Shown: one piece after another, positions 25,929-37,180 of the stretch
Numbering within the stretch: the first letter of the stretch is position 1
Layout: each line of letters begins with the position of its first letter
Source: Gracilaria gracilis
Lineage: Eukaryota; Rhodophyta; Florideophyceae; Gracilariales; Gracilariaceae
DNA length: 64,000 bases
Reading direction: 5' to 3'
NCBI GenBank assembly: GCA_030374805.1
Contig: JARGSG010000190.1
Coordinates: forward strand, 248,001 to 312,000
Notes under the pieces: generated by a model
Told to the model about the DNA's origin: nothing
What the model saw: only the letters and a program-made list of their open reading frames with translations
The model's database searches: none
Position numbers and translations under genes: made by a program

Positions 25929-25997
25929 TTTTGAACAGGTTCGTATTTCCGAAGCAAATCGACACGATTGGCTTCGGAATTCTGAACCTGTTCAAAA
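25929..25997. repeat. Long hairpin (27-bp arms)
   Basis: TTTTGAACAGGTTCG...CCGAAGC (25929-25955) and GCTTCGG...TGAACCTGTTCAAAA (25971-25997) are inverted copies separated by a 15-base loop, with one or two unpaired positions. It lies at the 3' side of the truncated Harbinger fragment and could be a fold-back element or a fused pair of terminal repeats. Confidence 0.75.
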
Positions 25998-26088
25998 CTT
26001 TGCTCGTTTTTTCGCGCCGTTGTAGATGGACATTTCAGCAAAAATCTATTTTACTCGTTTGCCTCTACCGGTGGAGATGTTCTAATAG

Positions 26089-26542
26089 TATCACACAAGT
26101 GTTTCCGCCATTAAAAAACCAAGTCCATAACTTGGTGCAGTCCGCCGTGAAGGGCTTTGGAGTAGAAAGGCAGGTGGATGAGTTCGACGTCGGTAACTTG
26201 ATGCCAACTGCATACGAAGAAACCTTTTCAGGAAAGAACATCCCAACTGGCATTTGGGCGACTGAAATATGTCTATTAGATGAGAACCAAGCACGTTTTT
26301 TCTGCGTTTCTGATCCAACACGGGTGGTATCTGTTGGGGATGCAAAAGATGTTTTAGGTAAACGGCGTCACGCAGACAGTTTGGACCTACTCCACGAAGC
26401 AAGATTTACAAAATTTGGGTTTATTGACAACTCTCTGAGCCTTGTCGTGATCATTCAGAGAGCCATTGAACTATTGAGGAAGCAGGAAAAACGACGTAAG
26501 ACGCAGCGTGAGATGCAGGTATTGAAGAAAGTGAGCATGTAG
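26089..26542 (+). pseudogene. pogo/jerky-like transposase, 3' part
   Basis: Continues the gene broken at 15440. VFPPLKNQVHNLVQSAVKG and DEFDVGNLMPTAYEETFSG followed by KNIPTGIWATE form the C-terminal part of the DDE core and the trailing helical region of pogo/jerky-type transposases. The segment starts with the 11-mer TATCACACAAG (26089-26099), which also ends the 5' part (15430-15440). The reading frame differs by one step from the 5' part, so the gene was already decayed or was damaged by the insertion. It ends in a basic coiled tail (about 26460-26540). Confidence 0.7.
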
Positions 26543-26759
26543 GTTAATGACGCCCAAATGCGTATCAAAAAATTAGAAGATCTCAACAAGTTTGAAGAAA
26601 ACCCTTGCTGGGTACCGCGCAGAGCGTTACGAGAAACCAGTAGTGCTTTTAGTTTGTTCGTCGCGATAAAGAGCCGGGACTGCCAAAGTAAAATTTGCGA
26701 CTGCCAACATGGAGCGCATAGCGAGGCCCGATTTGCTGAGTTTTGAATTGGAGCAGTGA

Positions 26760-27100
26760 AAAGACTTTAGGAACTCTATGGACATAATATTATTTGTTGT
26801 GCTAAAAGATGAAGATTAGGTCTTCGAAGTTGTTAGGCCACATTTGCACAGTTTCTCGATCTTTTAGTAAAGCCAAAATCACTGAACAGTAGTGTAGCAA
26901 ATACGAGAAAACCCCGTAACCAAGCACAGCAAAGAACTTACATAATAAAAACGAAGATTTTACTGAAAGGACCAACCAAGAATGTACTATATTCGTACCT
27001 TCTTATACCTATAGTACTACGAAGCTAGCGTTTCATCATCTGAGCAAGCACCACCAAACTTTGTGTCTGGACGCATCCGCTTTTTCTCTCGGTATTTTCG
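26760..27100. other. No gene seen
   Basis: About 340 bp of AT-rich DNA between the pogo-like relic and the solo LTR. No open frame of note and no repeat edge recognised. Confidence 0.4.
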
Positions 27101-27107
27101 TTGAACC

Positions 27108-27879
27108 TGAAGTGCAACGCCCTCCTTGAGGGATTCCCGCGACTTAGTTATTTTCCGACATGTCGGCTGGGTTAACTATGACTACCTACGATGGCCACGT
27201 TGGTGGATGGGATACGTGGGACACGGCAGAGTCCAGGAGGTTGCCACAGCATTGCTGGTAATTCTCCACCCTTTATGGGAGTATTCTAGATTATTATACT
27301 ATTTGCCGTACAGTACGGGAGGTTAGCTACATACTATATAGTGTCGGGGCAGCTGGGCCCCGCCACTAAGTAAATCTCCCCAACCAGGGTTGGCTCTAGA
27401 CTCTTCGCCTTCAGCGGTATTCAACTTCTCCTCGAAGAGATAGCCCGTAGCATACGGACCGTCTATCCGCCTTGCGTCAACCAAACGAACTCAATTGTGG
27501 GAGTATTATACCGCTTTTTGTCGCGTTCGCCTTTTATAAGGATTTTCCCGGCTTTGACGTCCCTCTCCGTCACTCTTGTGACTTCCCCTTTCTCTTTTTT
27601 CCTTTTTCGGGTTGTTCTCCGCGACCCACGGCTTGTGCTGACGCCCGTCTACACTTATCACCCCTGTGGAACACCGCCTCATCTGAGGATACGCACGCAC
27701 CGTTTACATGGATTCCAGCTTCTGGTTTACCTTCCTACGCCTGGCGTGAAGGGAGGCCTTGGCCTTACAGACCTACTCCGTCGTGTCATCCCTGGGAGGG
27801 CTTTGCTACTGTGCTGCCTCGCCTGAGGAAGATCCCGAACGTCTTCGTGGTTCTTTCCCCATTGGGGCATTGCACTACA
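27108..27879 (+). repeat. Solo LTR related to elements A and B
   Basis: 772 bp, beginning TGAAGTGCAACGCCCTC and ending TTGCACTACA, flanked on both sides by the 5-bp duplication GAACC (27103-27107 and 27880-27884). Blocks such as AGGAAGATCCCGAAC, CTTCGTGG and TTGCACTACA match the LTRs of element B, while the rest is diverged, so it is a sister family. The absence of any internal region between two such ends fits LTR-LTR recombination. Fossil. Confidence 0.85.
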
Positions 27880-28049
27880 GAACCTCCTTCCTCTTGGATG
27901 CCACTGACTAGCTAATATGATATAGGTGATTGCGCATCTTGATATAAGTTTCCTTATCCTTTTCCCGTAAGGGGTACCACCGAACATTCAAATTTGTGAA
28001 CGCTACATTACACTGCATAAATGAATTATATGGCTTCTTTCCATACCTC

Positions 28050-28556
28050 CATTTCACCGCAAACATCCCCCAAGGTCCCACAAGGCGACCAAAAAATCCT
28101 CTACAAACACTCTTTTTGCAGAGAGTTTCTTATTACGAGTATTGTCCTCCGCAGTCAAATGTCCATTCTTCGGTCGCCTCGTAGGAGGTTAAAGACGAAC
28201 GTACTGCCATCCGCCTTGATAACCTTTGTCAGCGAGCACAGCCCACTGATTTACATATTTGTCTACCAGTTCCCCAATGTCCGTAATGTTCTTTCCTGTG
28301 TCTCGCTTTTGCAATGCCGTCTGGTGGAATTCAACATTTCCATAAAATATATCCACGTCCGCTTTAGATACTGGAAAATGATCAATTAACCCAAGCACCA
28401 TACCACTTGACATAACCAACATTCCCGTTTTAGAACAATAGAGCTTGTGTTTACCGCTGCACAGGACCTTTACTTCCCGCATATTTCCACTGGGACGATT
28501 AGCCTGTTGAAAGACAACGTCGGTTGCAAAGCGTGCATACTTACAATTTTCAAAGA
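28050..28556 (-). pseudogene. DDE transposase relic, C-terminal part, split by element B
   Basis: Minus strand: FENCKYARFATDVVFQQANR, then EVKVLCSGKHKLYCSKTGML, SGMVLGLIDHFPVSKADVDI and WAVLADKGYQG. GKHKLYC and LADKGYQG fit the second half of DDE_Tnp_4-type catalytic domains, around the conserved (D/A)xxGY(Q/R)G. Its upstream part is at 40033-40491 on the far side of element B, and the five bases AAAGA at both edges are the duplicated target. This shows that an older DNA transposon was the landing site of element B. Confidence 0.7.
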
Positions 28557-29408
28557 TGAAGAACAACACTGCTTGGAGGCGATTTGAGGTACTTAGTTAA
28601 TTTCCGCATCATGCGTCAGTAGATCTATATGAGTTACACCGCTATTAGCGTGTCGCCTCGCTGAGGTAATTTTCACAGATGTACAAGTGGATTGCACAGC
28701 TCGAGGCGCCGCTTAGCGGGTGTGAATAGCACACGTGTAGCACGGATGTGCCGGAGTCAGTGCATCCAGCATTGCTGTATTTACTTAGATATTTTACAGA
28801 TTATTTTGCCCTGCGCACCCATTGTCAGTGGTGTGCCGAGCTCACTACTTAGAGGGTTGAGCATCGCTCCCCCAAGTAAATTGCTTCTTGCCAAGCAAGG
28901 GCTTCCTGGCTCTAACTACCACGCCTTCGCGGACTGTTCACCTCCAAGTGGAGGAGCAACCGTGTTTTTTACGTATAGTTACCCACCCTTGTGGCGCTTA
29001 GAGTATTGTCACTGCGTGTGTGTGTCGTCCCGACTACTTTCGTATACCCGCCCCAGTATTGGGTTTCGTTGGTGTCTTGCTCACCTATCCCCACTCTTGT
29101 GGACCCCTTTGCCTCTTTTTGGGCTTGTTCTGCTGCCCAAACGCAATTGGCTGGCCGTCCGGCATCGTATCATCGCCGTTCCACTCTTACGAGGCTCAGC
29201 CTTGAGACCGCTCTTCGCACGTGTCCCTACACGGTACCCGGTCCGCACTGTACACTCCGACGCTTGTCGTGACGGTTTGATCTCGGTTTACACCCAGCTA
29301 GTCGTTTCATTCCCGGAGTGCTCCGTTTGCTGTGCTACCTCCCCGAGAGGAAGATCCCGAACATCTTCGTGGCTGTTTCGCTTTTCCTGGCAAAGACGTT
29401 GCACTACA
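28557..29408 (+). repeat. 5' LTR of element B
   Basis: 852 bp, TGAAGAACAACAC...TTGCACTACA, matching 39175-40027 along its whole length. A TATA-like stretch lies near 28790 (TTTACTTAGATATTTTAC). The primer-binding site TGGTCTCTCGAC follows three bases after the end. Confidence 0.92.
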
Positions 29409-29564
29409 AAGTGGTCTCTCGACTTGGAAGTCGTGCTTTTTGGTTGATTCCGGAGTTCGGTTCATTCTCGAGACTTCTCTCGTATCTTTTGTCTCCGTTA
29501 AGAAGTTTATTGGGAGTCCCAGCCAATTTGCTGTCGGTTATCCCGTTGTACGGTTATTCTGGTC

Positions 29565-31688
29565 ATGACGCTTTCTGATCGTCCGAAGACACGCAGTCAC
29601 ACTAGAAGATCGGATGCGCCATTTCCGTCACGGATCCCTACCCGTTCACAGTCTCGTACAGAAGGAATGCCGGCTACCGAAGCTGTGCCGACGACCATTC
29701 GACTTCCGCCCACGTCGTTGATTAACCCTCATCGAGGTGATGGACCGGCTCCGGCCGTTGCGGGTCCCGCTACTATCGTAGAAGGTACGGTCCCTTCCGT
29801 AGCTCCCACTGCGGAGGCGCCCCTGAGAGCTACTGTCAATGACACCCCCCACTTAACTGTGAAAGAGCAGCTCCGCTCCATGCGGGCTGCCCACGCTACC
29901 CTTGCTAAGGAATTGTCGATACTTCGAAAGAAGGTGGATGACACTGCTTTGCAGGACTTTTCTGACGATTTCCGTGTATTGCGTGGTGAGGTCAACTCTC
30001 TCTTGGAAGCTTTCGGAAGACTCGCTAGTTTCGTTGAAGACGTGGCTGAGAAGTTTACTCGCCTCCGCGCCCGTTTAGAAACGGTGGAACAAACTGTACT
30101 GGTTGGAGCCAATCGCACGGCTGAGCTGGTTCCTTTTTTACACCGTGACCAGAATGTCAGTGGATCCAAAGCACGCAAGGAGCGGAAGAAGTACGACTCT
30201 GATTCGTCAGCATCCTCTCTTTCTACACGCCGGTCAACCGGGTCTGATTCGTCCGGCTCGTCAGTAGAAGAATCCCCTCGGGAGCGTTCGTCACGCTTAA
30301 AGCGGTCATGAGCCACCCAAGGTGTGATACGCGCCCGCTCGAAGGGAAGGAAGCATTCTGGATTAAAAGAGTTGAAGCCTACTAATCCGCTCTATGAGAA
30401 GCTGTTTTTATACCGGTATTATCTTTTGGAGGACTTCTCATCGGATAGAACTCCCCGTGGGACGGGAAAGGTCAAAGACTGTATCAAACAGATGCAGCTA
30501 TCGCTCCGAAATCAACGGTTTACAGGCGATGATCCCATCTTGTCGTTGGGTTTCCTATCACGGTTTGTGGTGGAAGCCGACATCCTTGGGATGAATGAAG
30601 AACAGGCGTTTGTCGCGCTGCCCTATTTTCTACGCGGACTTGCGGAAGATCAGTACATCTCTGTGAGAGGTTCATCGCGCGCCTCTTAAGCAGGGGTTAC
30701 TGGCTGGCCTGAAGCAGTGCAGTATCTACTGAGGTCCTATGCCACTGGTACGGCCATCCAGTCGGGTATCCTTGCTCTGAGAGACACCAAACAACGCCCT
30801 GGCGAAACGGAAACCGATTACTTGGTGCGCCTGAATAAGGCCTTCCACCGTTTTGGCAATGTTTATTCCACTGAAGAGCGTTGTACCATGTTCGTTGATA
30901 GGCTAGACCGAGCTATACGGACCCTAGTGGCCCGTCGCCGTGGTGAAAACCGTAAGACTATGTATTTAGAACTGGTGCAGTATGCATGCTCCGAAGGCGA
31001 TGCGCTACGCGCACGAGTCCCGGTTACCTGGTTAGAGTCCGCTAAAGCATTGATATTGGAACCGGAGACCCCATCTGCATCAATACTGGCTGAGGAACAC
31101 TGCAATAAGGAGTATGATCAGGTGCACTTTGCCCGTAGCGACGTGCTTTCAATCCTGACATCGAAGCTTCCTTCAACCACGGATGCCTCGTTTCAGACAG
31201 CTCCGGACAATACACTGCTGTATTCAGATTCGAACCGAGTTCGACCGCCTCGACTGGCATATGAGAACGGTGGAACCCGGGCTTCACGGCCTGGCTGGCA
31301 AGCTTCCCGCCCAGCGGTGCGATTCTCGAATACTCGGAACGTCAATGCCATTGTTGGATTGATCTGTCACCTCTGCTATACGCGAGGGCAAACTTCTCCG
31401 CAGTGCGTTTTAACAATGCGTGAATGGGCAAAAGTCATTGCCAACTACGAATCCTTCTCACCTGATGAGAAGGCTTCTGTTCAGATGGCATCGTACATCC
31501 GCGCGAAGATGGATATTCCACGCACAATTGCGGCTCCGATTGCCCAGAACATGGTGACCTCCCAACCCCCTGCCCCTTTCAAGAAGAATTCAACCGCTAC
31601 CGCAGACGCTTCTGCCACTGGTTTCCAGGCATCAATGGTTCAGAACACTGATCACACGCCTCAGGCGGAGTCTGCTCAGAAAAACTAA
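29565..31688 (+). mobile_element. Element B: Gag region
   Basis: Part of element B. It has a Pro/Thr-rich leader, a coiled-coil-like segment (about 29860-30110) and a Ser/Asp/Arg-rich linker (about 30170-30300). A capsid-like part follows, with LSLRNQRFTGDDPILSLGFL (about 30500-30550) and FHRFGNVYSTEERCTMFVDR (about 30840-30900). The zinc-knuckle-like stretch CHLCYTRGQTSPQC lies near 31360. The same capsid sequence is recognisable in element A. Fossil, broken. Confidence 0.75.
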
Positions 31689-31726
31689 CTGTGGAAGTCT
31701 CCTCTCTTGGATAGGCGCTCTCAGAA

Positions 31727-34700
31727 TTGAGGCTGAAGGCACTCGAGGCGTCCCGGCCTCGCTCTCAGGTCCAAATCCTCTCAAGGAAACAGGCCGTCGA
31801 AGACGTGAACTCAGAACACCTTGGTGTTCTTAGTCGACCGTGGATACAAATAAGAAATAACCGGTTCCCGGATAGAGTTATGGTGATGGCCAAGCGTAAT
31901 TACAAGGTCTACGCCGACCTTGGCCTTTCCCCTCAGTTTATGGTGCGTTATCTCACTGTGTTAGATACAGGCGCAGGTCCGAACTTCATCGTTGAGACAG
32001 CATTGCCACCCGCCTTGCAGTCACACGTTCGCTGTGGCGATATTTTGGATGTGGCTGACGCGAATAACAACCCGTTGTCAACGGTAGGGTACATGGAGTT
32101 GGTAATCCGCTTGGGCTCATGCGTGGTGAAGCTCGACTTTGTCGTTGGTCGGTCTCTGGCTGCCCCAATCATTTTGGGTTGTGACTTTTTCAACGGCCTC
32201 GTCGATGCCATTAGGCCCCGCCAGAGGCGTGTTGAAATGGAAGATGGTTCGTCCGTGCCGATTGTTCGTCGTCCTTTGAGGCATGCCTCCAAGTAGCATG
32301 TACCTCTATTTGCGGCGCAGGAAGCACCACCGAGTTCTCGGGAATCTACGAAGCTTCTTGTTGCCTCCGCGACACGCGTGCCTCCAGAGTCTCAAGTCTG
32401 GGTACAGGTGAACTCCCGTCAACACGGCTTACGAATCGTCCAGCCATTGCCGTCATGGTATGATAAATACTCTCTCGCCATTGCTAATGGAGTTGTGAAA
32501 GTGGAACCAGATAATCCTTCTTACGTGTTGATAGGCAATCTAGGCAAAACAACCCAGTATCTGGTGAAGAACCAAGTAATTGGCTCGGTTATGCCGCACC
32601 CGACTGCGTTGGTACCTACGAAGATGAATTCTGCCGATGTGCTCAAAATCGTTCACTCTAAGGAGAGGGAGGGGTCGGTATCTCAATCACCTCCGTCGCC
32701 GAGTCCGTCGGGCCAGTCACCTGTTAAGACAGAGAAAACACGCGTTCCAACGAGTTACGACCAATTGGACCCAGTGAAGGAATTGGAAGAACTCGACCTC
32801 GGACATGTTCCGGACACACACCGCAAACGACTGCGAAATATGCTTCGCGAATTCACTACAATGTGGGATGGTTCTCTCGGAGAGATAAATACCACGGAAC
32901 ACCGGATTGATCTCCTCCCGAACTGTCGGCCAGTAGCCCAACATCCGTACAGGGCGGGGCCCAAGGCCAGAGAAGAAGAGCAATTTCAGGTGGACAAGAT
33001 GCTCCGTGCAGGAGTTATAGAACCGGCACATTCGCCGTGGGCATCACCAGTGGTACTGGCTCCGAAACCGGATGGTTCCTGGCGCTTCTGCATCGACTAT
33101 CGTCGTCTAAACGCTCTTACCGTCAAGGACGTGTACCCTATTTCACATATGGATGAATACATCGATTCTCTCGGAAATGCTACCGTATTCACGGCATTGG
33201 ATGCTAACTGGGGATACTGGCAGGTTCCAGTGAGGAAGCAGGATCAGGACAAGACAGCGTTTGTCCGCAATTCTGGCGTCAACCGTTTTAAACGGATGCC
33301 CTTTGGTTTAACCAATGCTCCTGCCACTTTTCACCATGCTATTGATATCCTACTGGCCCGCTTCAAGTGGCTTACTTGTCTCGTCTACCTTGACGACATC
33401 ATTGTATTCTCAGATAATCTGGATGATCACCTCACACATGTGAAAGACATAATGGCCACGTTACGGGACGCTGGATTGACACTCAAGCTGAGGAAATGCG
33501 AATTTTTCACGGATACTGTCAAGTATCTGGGTCACATAATCCGTCCAGGACGTGTCATGATCGAGGAAGCTCGTGTGAAGTCGCTGAAATAGGCCACGGA
33601 ACCGACTACCCAGACTGAACTGAGATCCTTTCTAGGATTATTTAACGTCCATAGACGGTTTATTCCCAACTCCGCGGACATTGTGGCACCTCTCAACGCG
33701 CTTCTGTGGAAGGGTCAACCGCCTAAGCTGGACCCATTCATGTCTACTCAGACGGAAGCCTTCAACTCTCTCAAAGAGGCTGTAACCACCGCACCAGTAT
33801 TGTCACTACCGAAAACGGGACTTCCATATACCGTAAACACGGATTCTAGTGACTACCAGGTAGGCTGCGCCTTGTTTCAAACCACCCCAGAGGGGGAACG
33901 CAAGCCAATTGGGTACTGGTCCCATTCATTGAACGTGCATGAGAAACATTACTCCGTCTCGGAGAAGGAATGTCTTGCAGTAGTGTGGGCATTATGCACA
34001 CTACGCCCCTACCTCATGGGTGCTCATTTCACCGTTTACACGGATCACTCGTCATTGAGACGGCTAGTCTCCCTATCGGAGCCTTCAGGCCGCTTAATGC
34101 GTTGGAGACTGCGTCTTGCCGAGCTCGACTTCGACGTCGCCTACAAGAAGGGCGCCAACAATACACAAGCCGACGGCCTTTCTCGTCTACCCACCACAGG
34201 GGAAGCGTTATCCGCTATATATACCCTGCTTCGCAGTTGACGACTACACCGCAGGTGAACTGGATGATATCGAAGAGGAATGGCCAGACAAACTGGATTC
34301 TGACCAGAAACTGGATGACCTACTCGCTGTCAGCGAAAGTGCAAACCCCCTACCAGGGAACTTCGTACCCGTCACAACGGAGGGGATGGTCAGGGAACAA
34401 TTCAGCGATCCCTACTGCACGAAGATTCGGGCGCAACTCAATGGAGGAGCTGATCTCCCCTTTCGGGTGAATGATATTGGATATCTCGTTCGCACGGTAA
34501 CGGGAAACCCACAAATAGTGGTGTCGCACGCCCTACAATCTCGGGTGTTACACTTATCACACTATCCCAAACTTAGGGGCCCCGTCGGAGGACGGAAACT
34601 GTACCTTACCTTGCGAAGGAAATTCTACTGGCCAGCTATGGCTGTGGATTGCTACGCACCTGTGCGGTTCTGCCCCGAGTGTGCTCGGAATCGCGGCAAG

Positions 34701-35648
34701 CTTCGCCGCCATGCGACGAAGTTGAAGCTCTTCCGCGCAAGGGCGCCCCTGGAATTCGTAGCCATCGATATTTTGGGACCGTTCCTCGCTGCCAAGCGGC
34801 GTAACAAATTTTTACTCGTGATCACGGATCGTTTCTCGAAGCTCGCTCGTACCGTACCATTACGGAAAATCACGTCATTGATGGTTGCGCAAGCATTCTT
34901 CACCCATTGGGCATTCGTCTACGGTTTACCGGTGAATCTACTCTCCTACAACGGGAAACAGTTTACCTCCCGGTTCTTCGGGGATGTATGCAGAATCCTG
35001 GATGTCAAGAATCTCTTCACGACAACCTACCACCCCCAGTGTAATGGGTAGGCTGAACGGTTTAACCGGACGCTGTTAATAGCACTCCGTTCATACGTAG
35101 CCGATCACCCTACCACGTGGGACCTGTTCACCGATGCGCTGACATTCGCATACAATACTCAGGTACACCGTACTATGGGATTGACTCCATTTGAATTGGT
35201 TCTGTCTCGCACCTCACCGCCCGTAGCGCTCGAAGCACAGCCATTGCTGGATCAATTTCCTTCGACAAAGGGATACAGGGAAACCTGGAAGACATGGCTT
35301 ACCAAGCTGGTTCCTGTAGCACAACGGTCAATGGCCCGGTCACAAGCCGCATATAAGCGTGATTTCGATGAGCAAGCCCCTCGAAGACCACCCACCCTTA
35401 AAGAAGGGGACTATGTATTCATTCGTAAGGAGTATTGGAACCCAGGCAAGGAGAAACGCCGCAAGCTCTCACCCATCGCCGACGGTCCCCTCAAGACAAT
35501 TGCTGTGGAATCCGAGACTGTCGTAGTACTACGACAGTGTCGGATGCGTTCGTGTTGCCGACCCATCTCCACTAGTGGAGATGGGTCAGCAACACGAACG
35601 CATCTCCCGCGATTGCGTGGTCTCTGCAACCCCGCCTGTGGGAAATGA
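31727..35648 (+). mobile_element. Element B: Pol region (PR-RT-RH-INT)
   Basis: Part of element B. Protease: VLDTGAGPNFIVETALPP (about 31957-32010). RT: YPISHMDEYIDSLGNATVFT, FKRMPFGLTNAPATFHHAID and the catalytic box CLVYLDDIIVFS (about 33376). RNase H: VNTDSSDYQVGCALFQ and YSVSEKECLAVVWAL (about 33830-33990), then VYTDHSSLRRL. Integrase: the zinc-binding end with FCPECARNRGKLRRH (about 34670) and the core with LEFVAIDILGPFLA (about 34750) and ITDRFSKLARTVPL. Integrase continues to about 35400, where KEGDYVFIRKEYWNPGKEKR begins its C-terminal part. Fossil, with a few breaks. Confidence 0.9.
35517..35604. repeat. Two adjacent perfect palindromes in element B
   Basis: 35517-35538 is a 22-bp palindrome centred on AGTACT. 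35543-35604 is a 62-bp inverted repeat centred on ACTAGT (35571-35576), with at most one unpaired base per arm. Together they would form two back-to-back cruciforms or RNA hairpins close to the end of the integrase-coding region. Confidence 0.85.
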
Positions 35649-35764
35649 CCCATCAAGTGGACATTCTGCCGCAGAAGCGGAAATGAACACTACGGACACA
35701 CCGGATCCACCCCCCGATCGACCATCCTAGGGAGGTACCACACCCTAATAGGGGACTCTCGGAT

Positions 35765-37006
35765 TTGCCGATGTTATTGAACTCTACGCGCCCTGCTGCT
35801 TTGCTGCCTGAAGCCCCGCCGCCTGAAGTCCCCCCGCCTGGCGTAATTACTCGCCGAATTGGCGCGTTGACACGCACTCCCCATGTCGCTCCATCTAAGG
35901 AGGGGGAGGGACTCGTTAATCGTCATGCTTTCGCCCTGTCGCGTGAGCAACACCGTGTCGCACGAAAGAGAGACACCGCTAATGCGCAAGCAAAGCCCTC
36001 TCGGGAGCCAGGCGCCTCGTCGAAGTCGTCGCCTGTCAACGCAGAAGCGGAATCGTCTCCAGATGCTACCGCTGTGGGGGACAGAACCGAGGAGACTCAG
36101 TCGTTACCGGCAAAGCCGTCGGGTACGCCGCTTAGCGCGCCTAGAGTGACTACGTCTCATATCGGAGTGGAAATACCGCTTAAGGTGCCGTTGAGCTCGC
36201 ACGTCCAAGACGGAGAAGAATCGTCAGAGACTAAGTCACCCAACACGCTTGAGGCGTGCCACACCGTGAACATGTCGCTAAATGCCCAGCAGATAAGTGC
36301 CAACCGTAGCACACGGACTACACCTGTAAGGGAGATCAGCTCAGCAAGCGAGACACAGCTACAAGCCGAGCTGACACCACCCGTGCACACGAAGGCGGAA
36401 CGCGCCACGGCGAAGACCAATAAAGGCCACCCGTTGACAACGTCACGTGCCACCATGGCGAGGCCAGTTCAATCAGGGTTACCGTTGGCGCGAGCGCTTT
36501 CGACGCCACACATAACTCCGCCGAAACGGTTGTTACCACGCAAACTTGCGGTACGCCCACCTGGGACTCCTGCAGGAGAAGGAACTCTACTGGGACAAGG
36601 AAACAGGAACACCGACACCCCAAGACGCGTGAAAACCGACCCAAGTATGGGACCACACCGCGGAGACACGGTGCCACCAACCTTGTTGAACGAAACTCGG
36701 TCTAACCGGAGCATCGACGCACTGCCAAACACGGCAATGCTGCCGGATTTCTCTTCGACAAAGGATGTCGTAATCACACGGCAAGGCCGGGAAGTCTTCC
36801 GACAGGAGTTCGTAGTAGACCACATCGTGGAAAACTCATACCACCCGCTGGGGTACATACAGTATCTCGTACGTTGGTACGGCTGCGTACCCGAGGCTGA
36901 CTCAGATGAGCCAATCGAGCATCTCCCACGGTCAAAAGTGGTGCAGTACCATCGAAGTACTCTCACGAGTCTCCCGGCGACAATTGTCAATGCCCAAGTG
37001 GGATAA
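35765..37006 (+). mobile_element. Element B: C-terminal ORF ending in a chromodomain-like fold
   Basis: Part of element B, open for 413 codons. The first about 330 residues are low-complexity (Pro, Thr, Ser, Arg, Lys) and resemble a disordered linker. The end, QEFVVDHIVENSYHPLGYIQ then YLVRWYGCVPEADSDEPIEH and LPRSKVVQYH (about 36800-36960), has the (V/I)xxIxxxR...YLV(K/R)WxG...(S/T)WEP pattern of a chromodomain, with EP at the expected position. Chromodomains at the Pol C-terminus steer chromovirus-type elements to particular chromatin. The linker is unusually long. Confidence 0.7.
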
Positions 37007-37180
37007 CACGCCCCGAAGGGAAAGAAACTAGTTCACCTAGAAGCAAGTTGAGGAGTGGAAGAAGACGAAGCTGGCACTTTGGAAAGGAAAAATATACGTC
37101 ATAGACGGAAGTAGGTTTAATGGCCATCAAGGCTATATCCTACAACAACACCGCATAGCGGGAATCAGGTGGAAATTGGA

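Noticed and set aside
28692-29447. Long open frames across both LTRs of element B (251 and 193 codons)
   Set aside because: They lie within the LTRs, have low-complexity composition and are explained by GC-rich LTR sequence; no known protein block.
29729-30316. 195-codon frame antisense to Gag of element B
   Set aside because: Mirror of the Ser/Asp/Arg-rich Gag sequence; composition follows from the sense strand.
36157-36990. Minus-strand frames (up to 173 codons) opposite the C-terminal ORF of element B
   Set aside because: Shadow of the Thr/Pro/Arg-rich linker; unlike the antisense block at 37181-38950 they overlap a long sense ORF.
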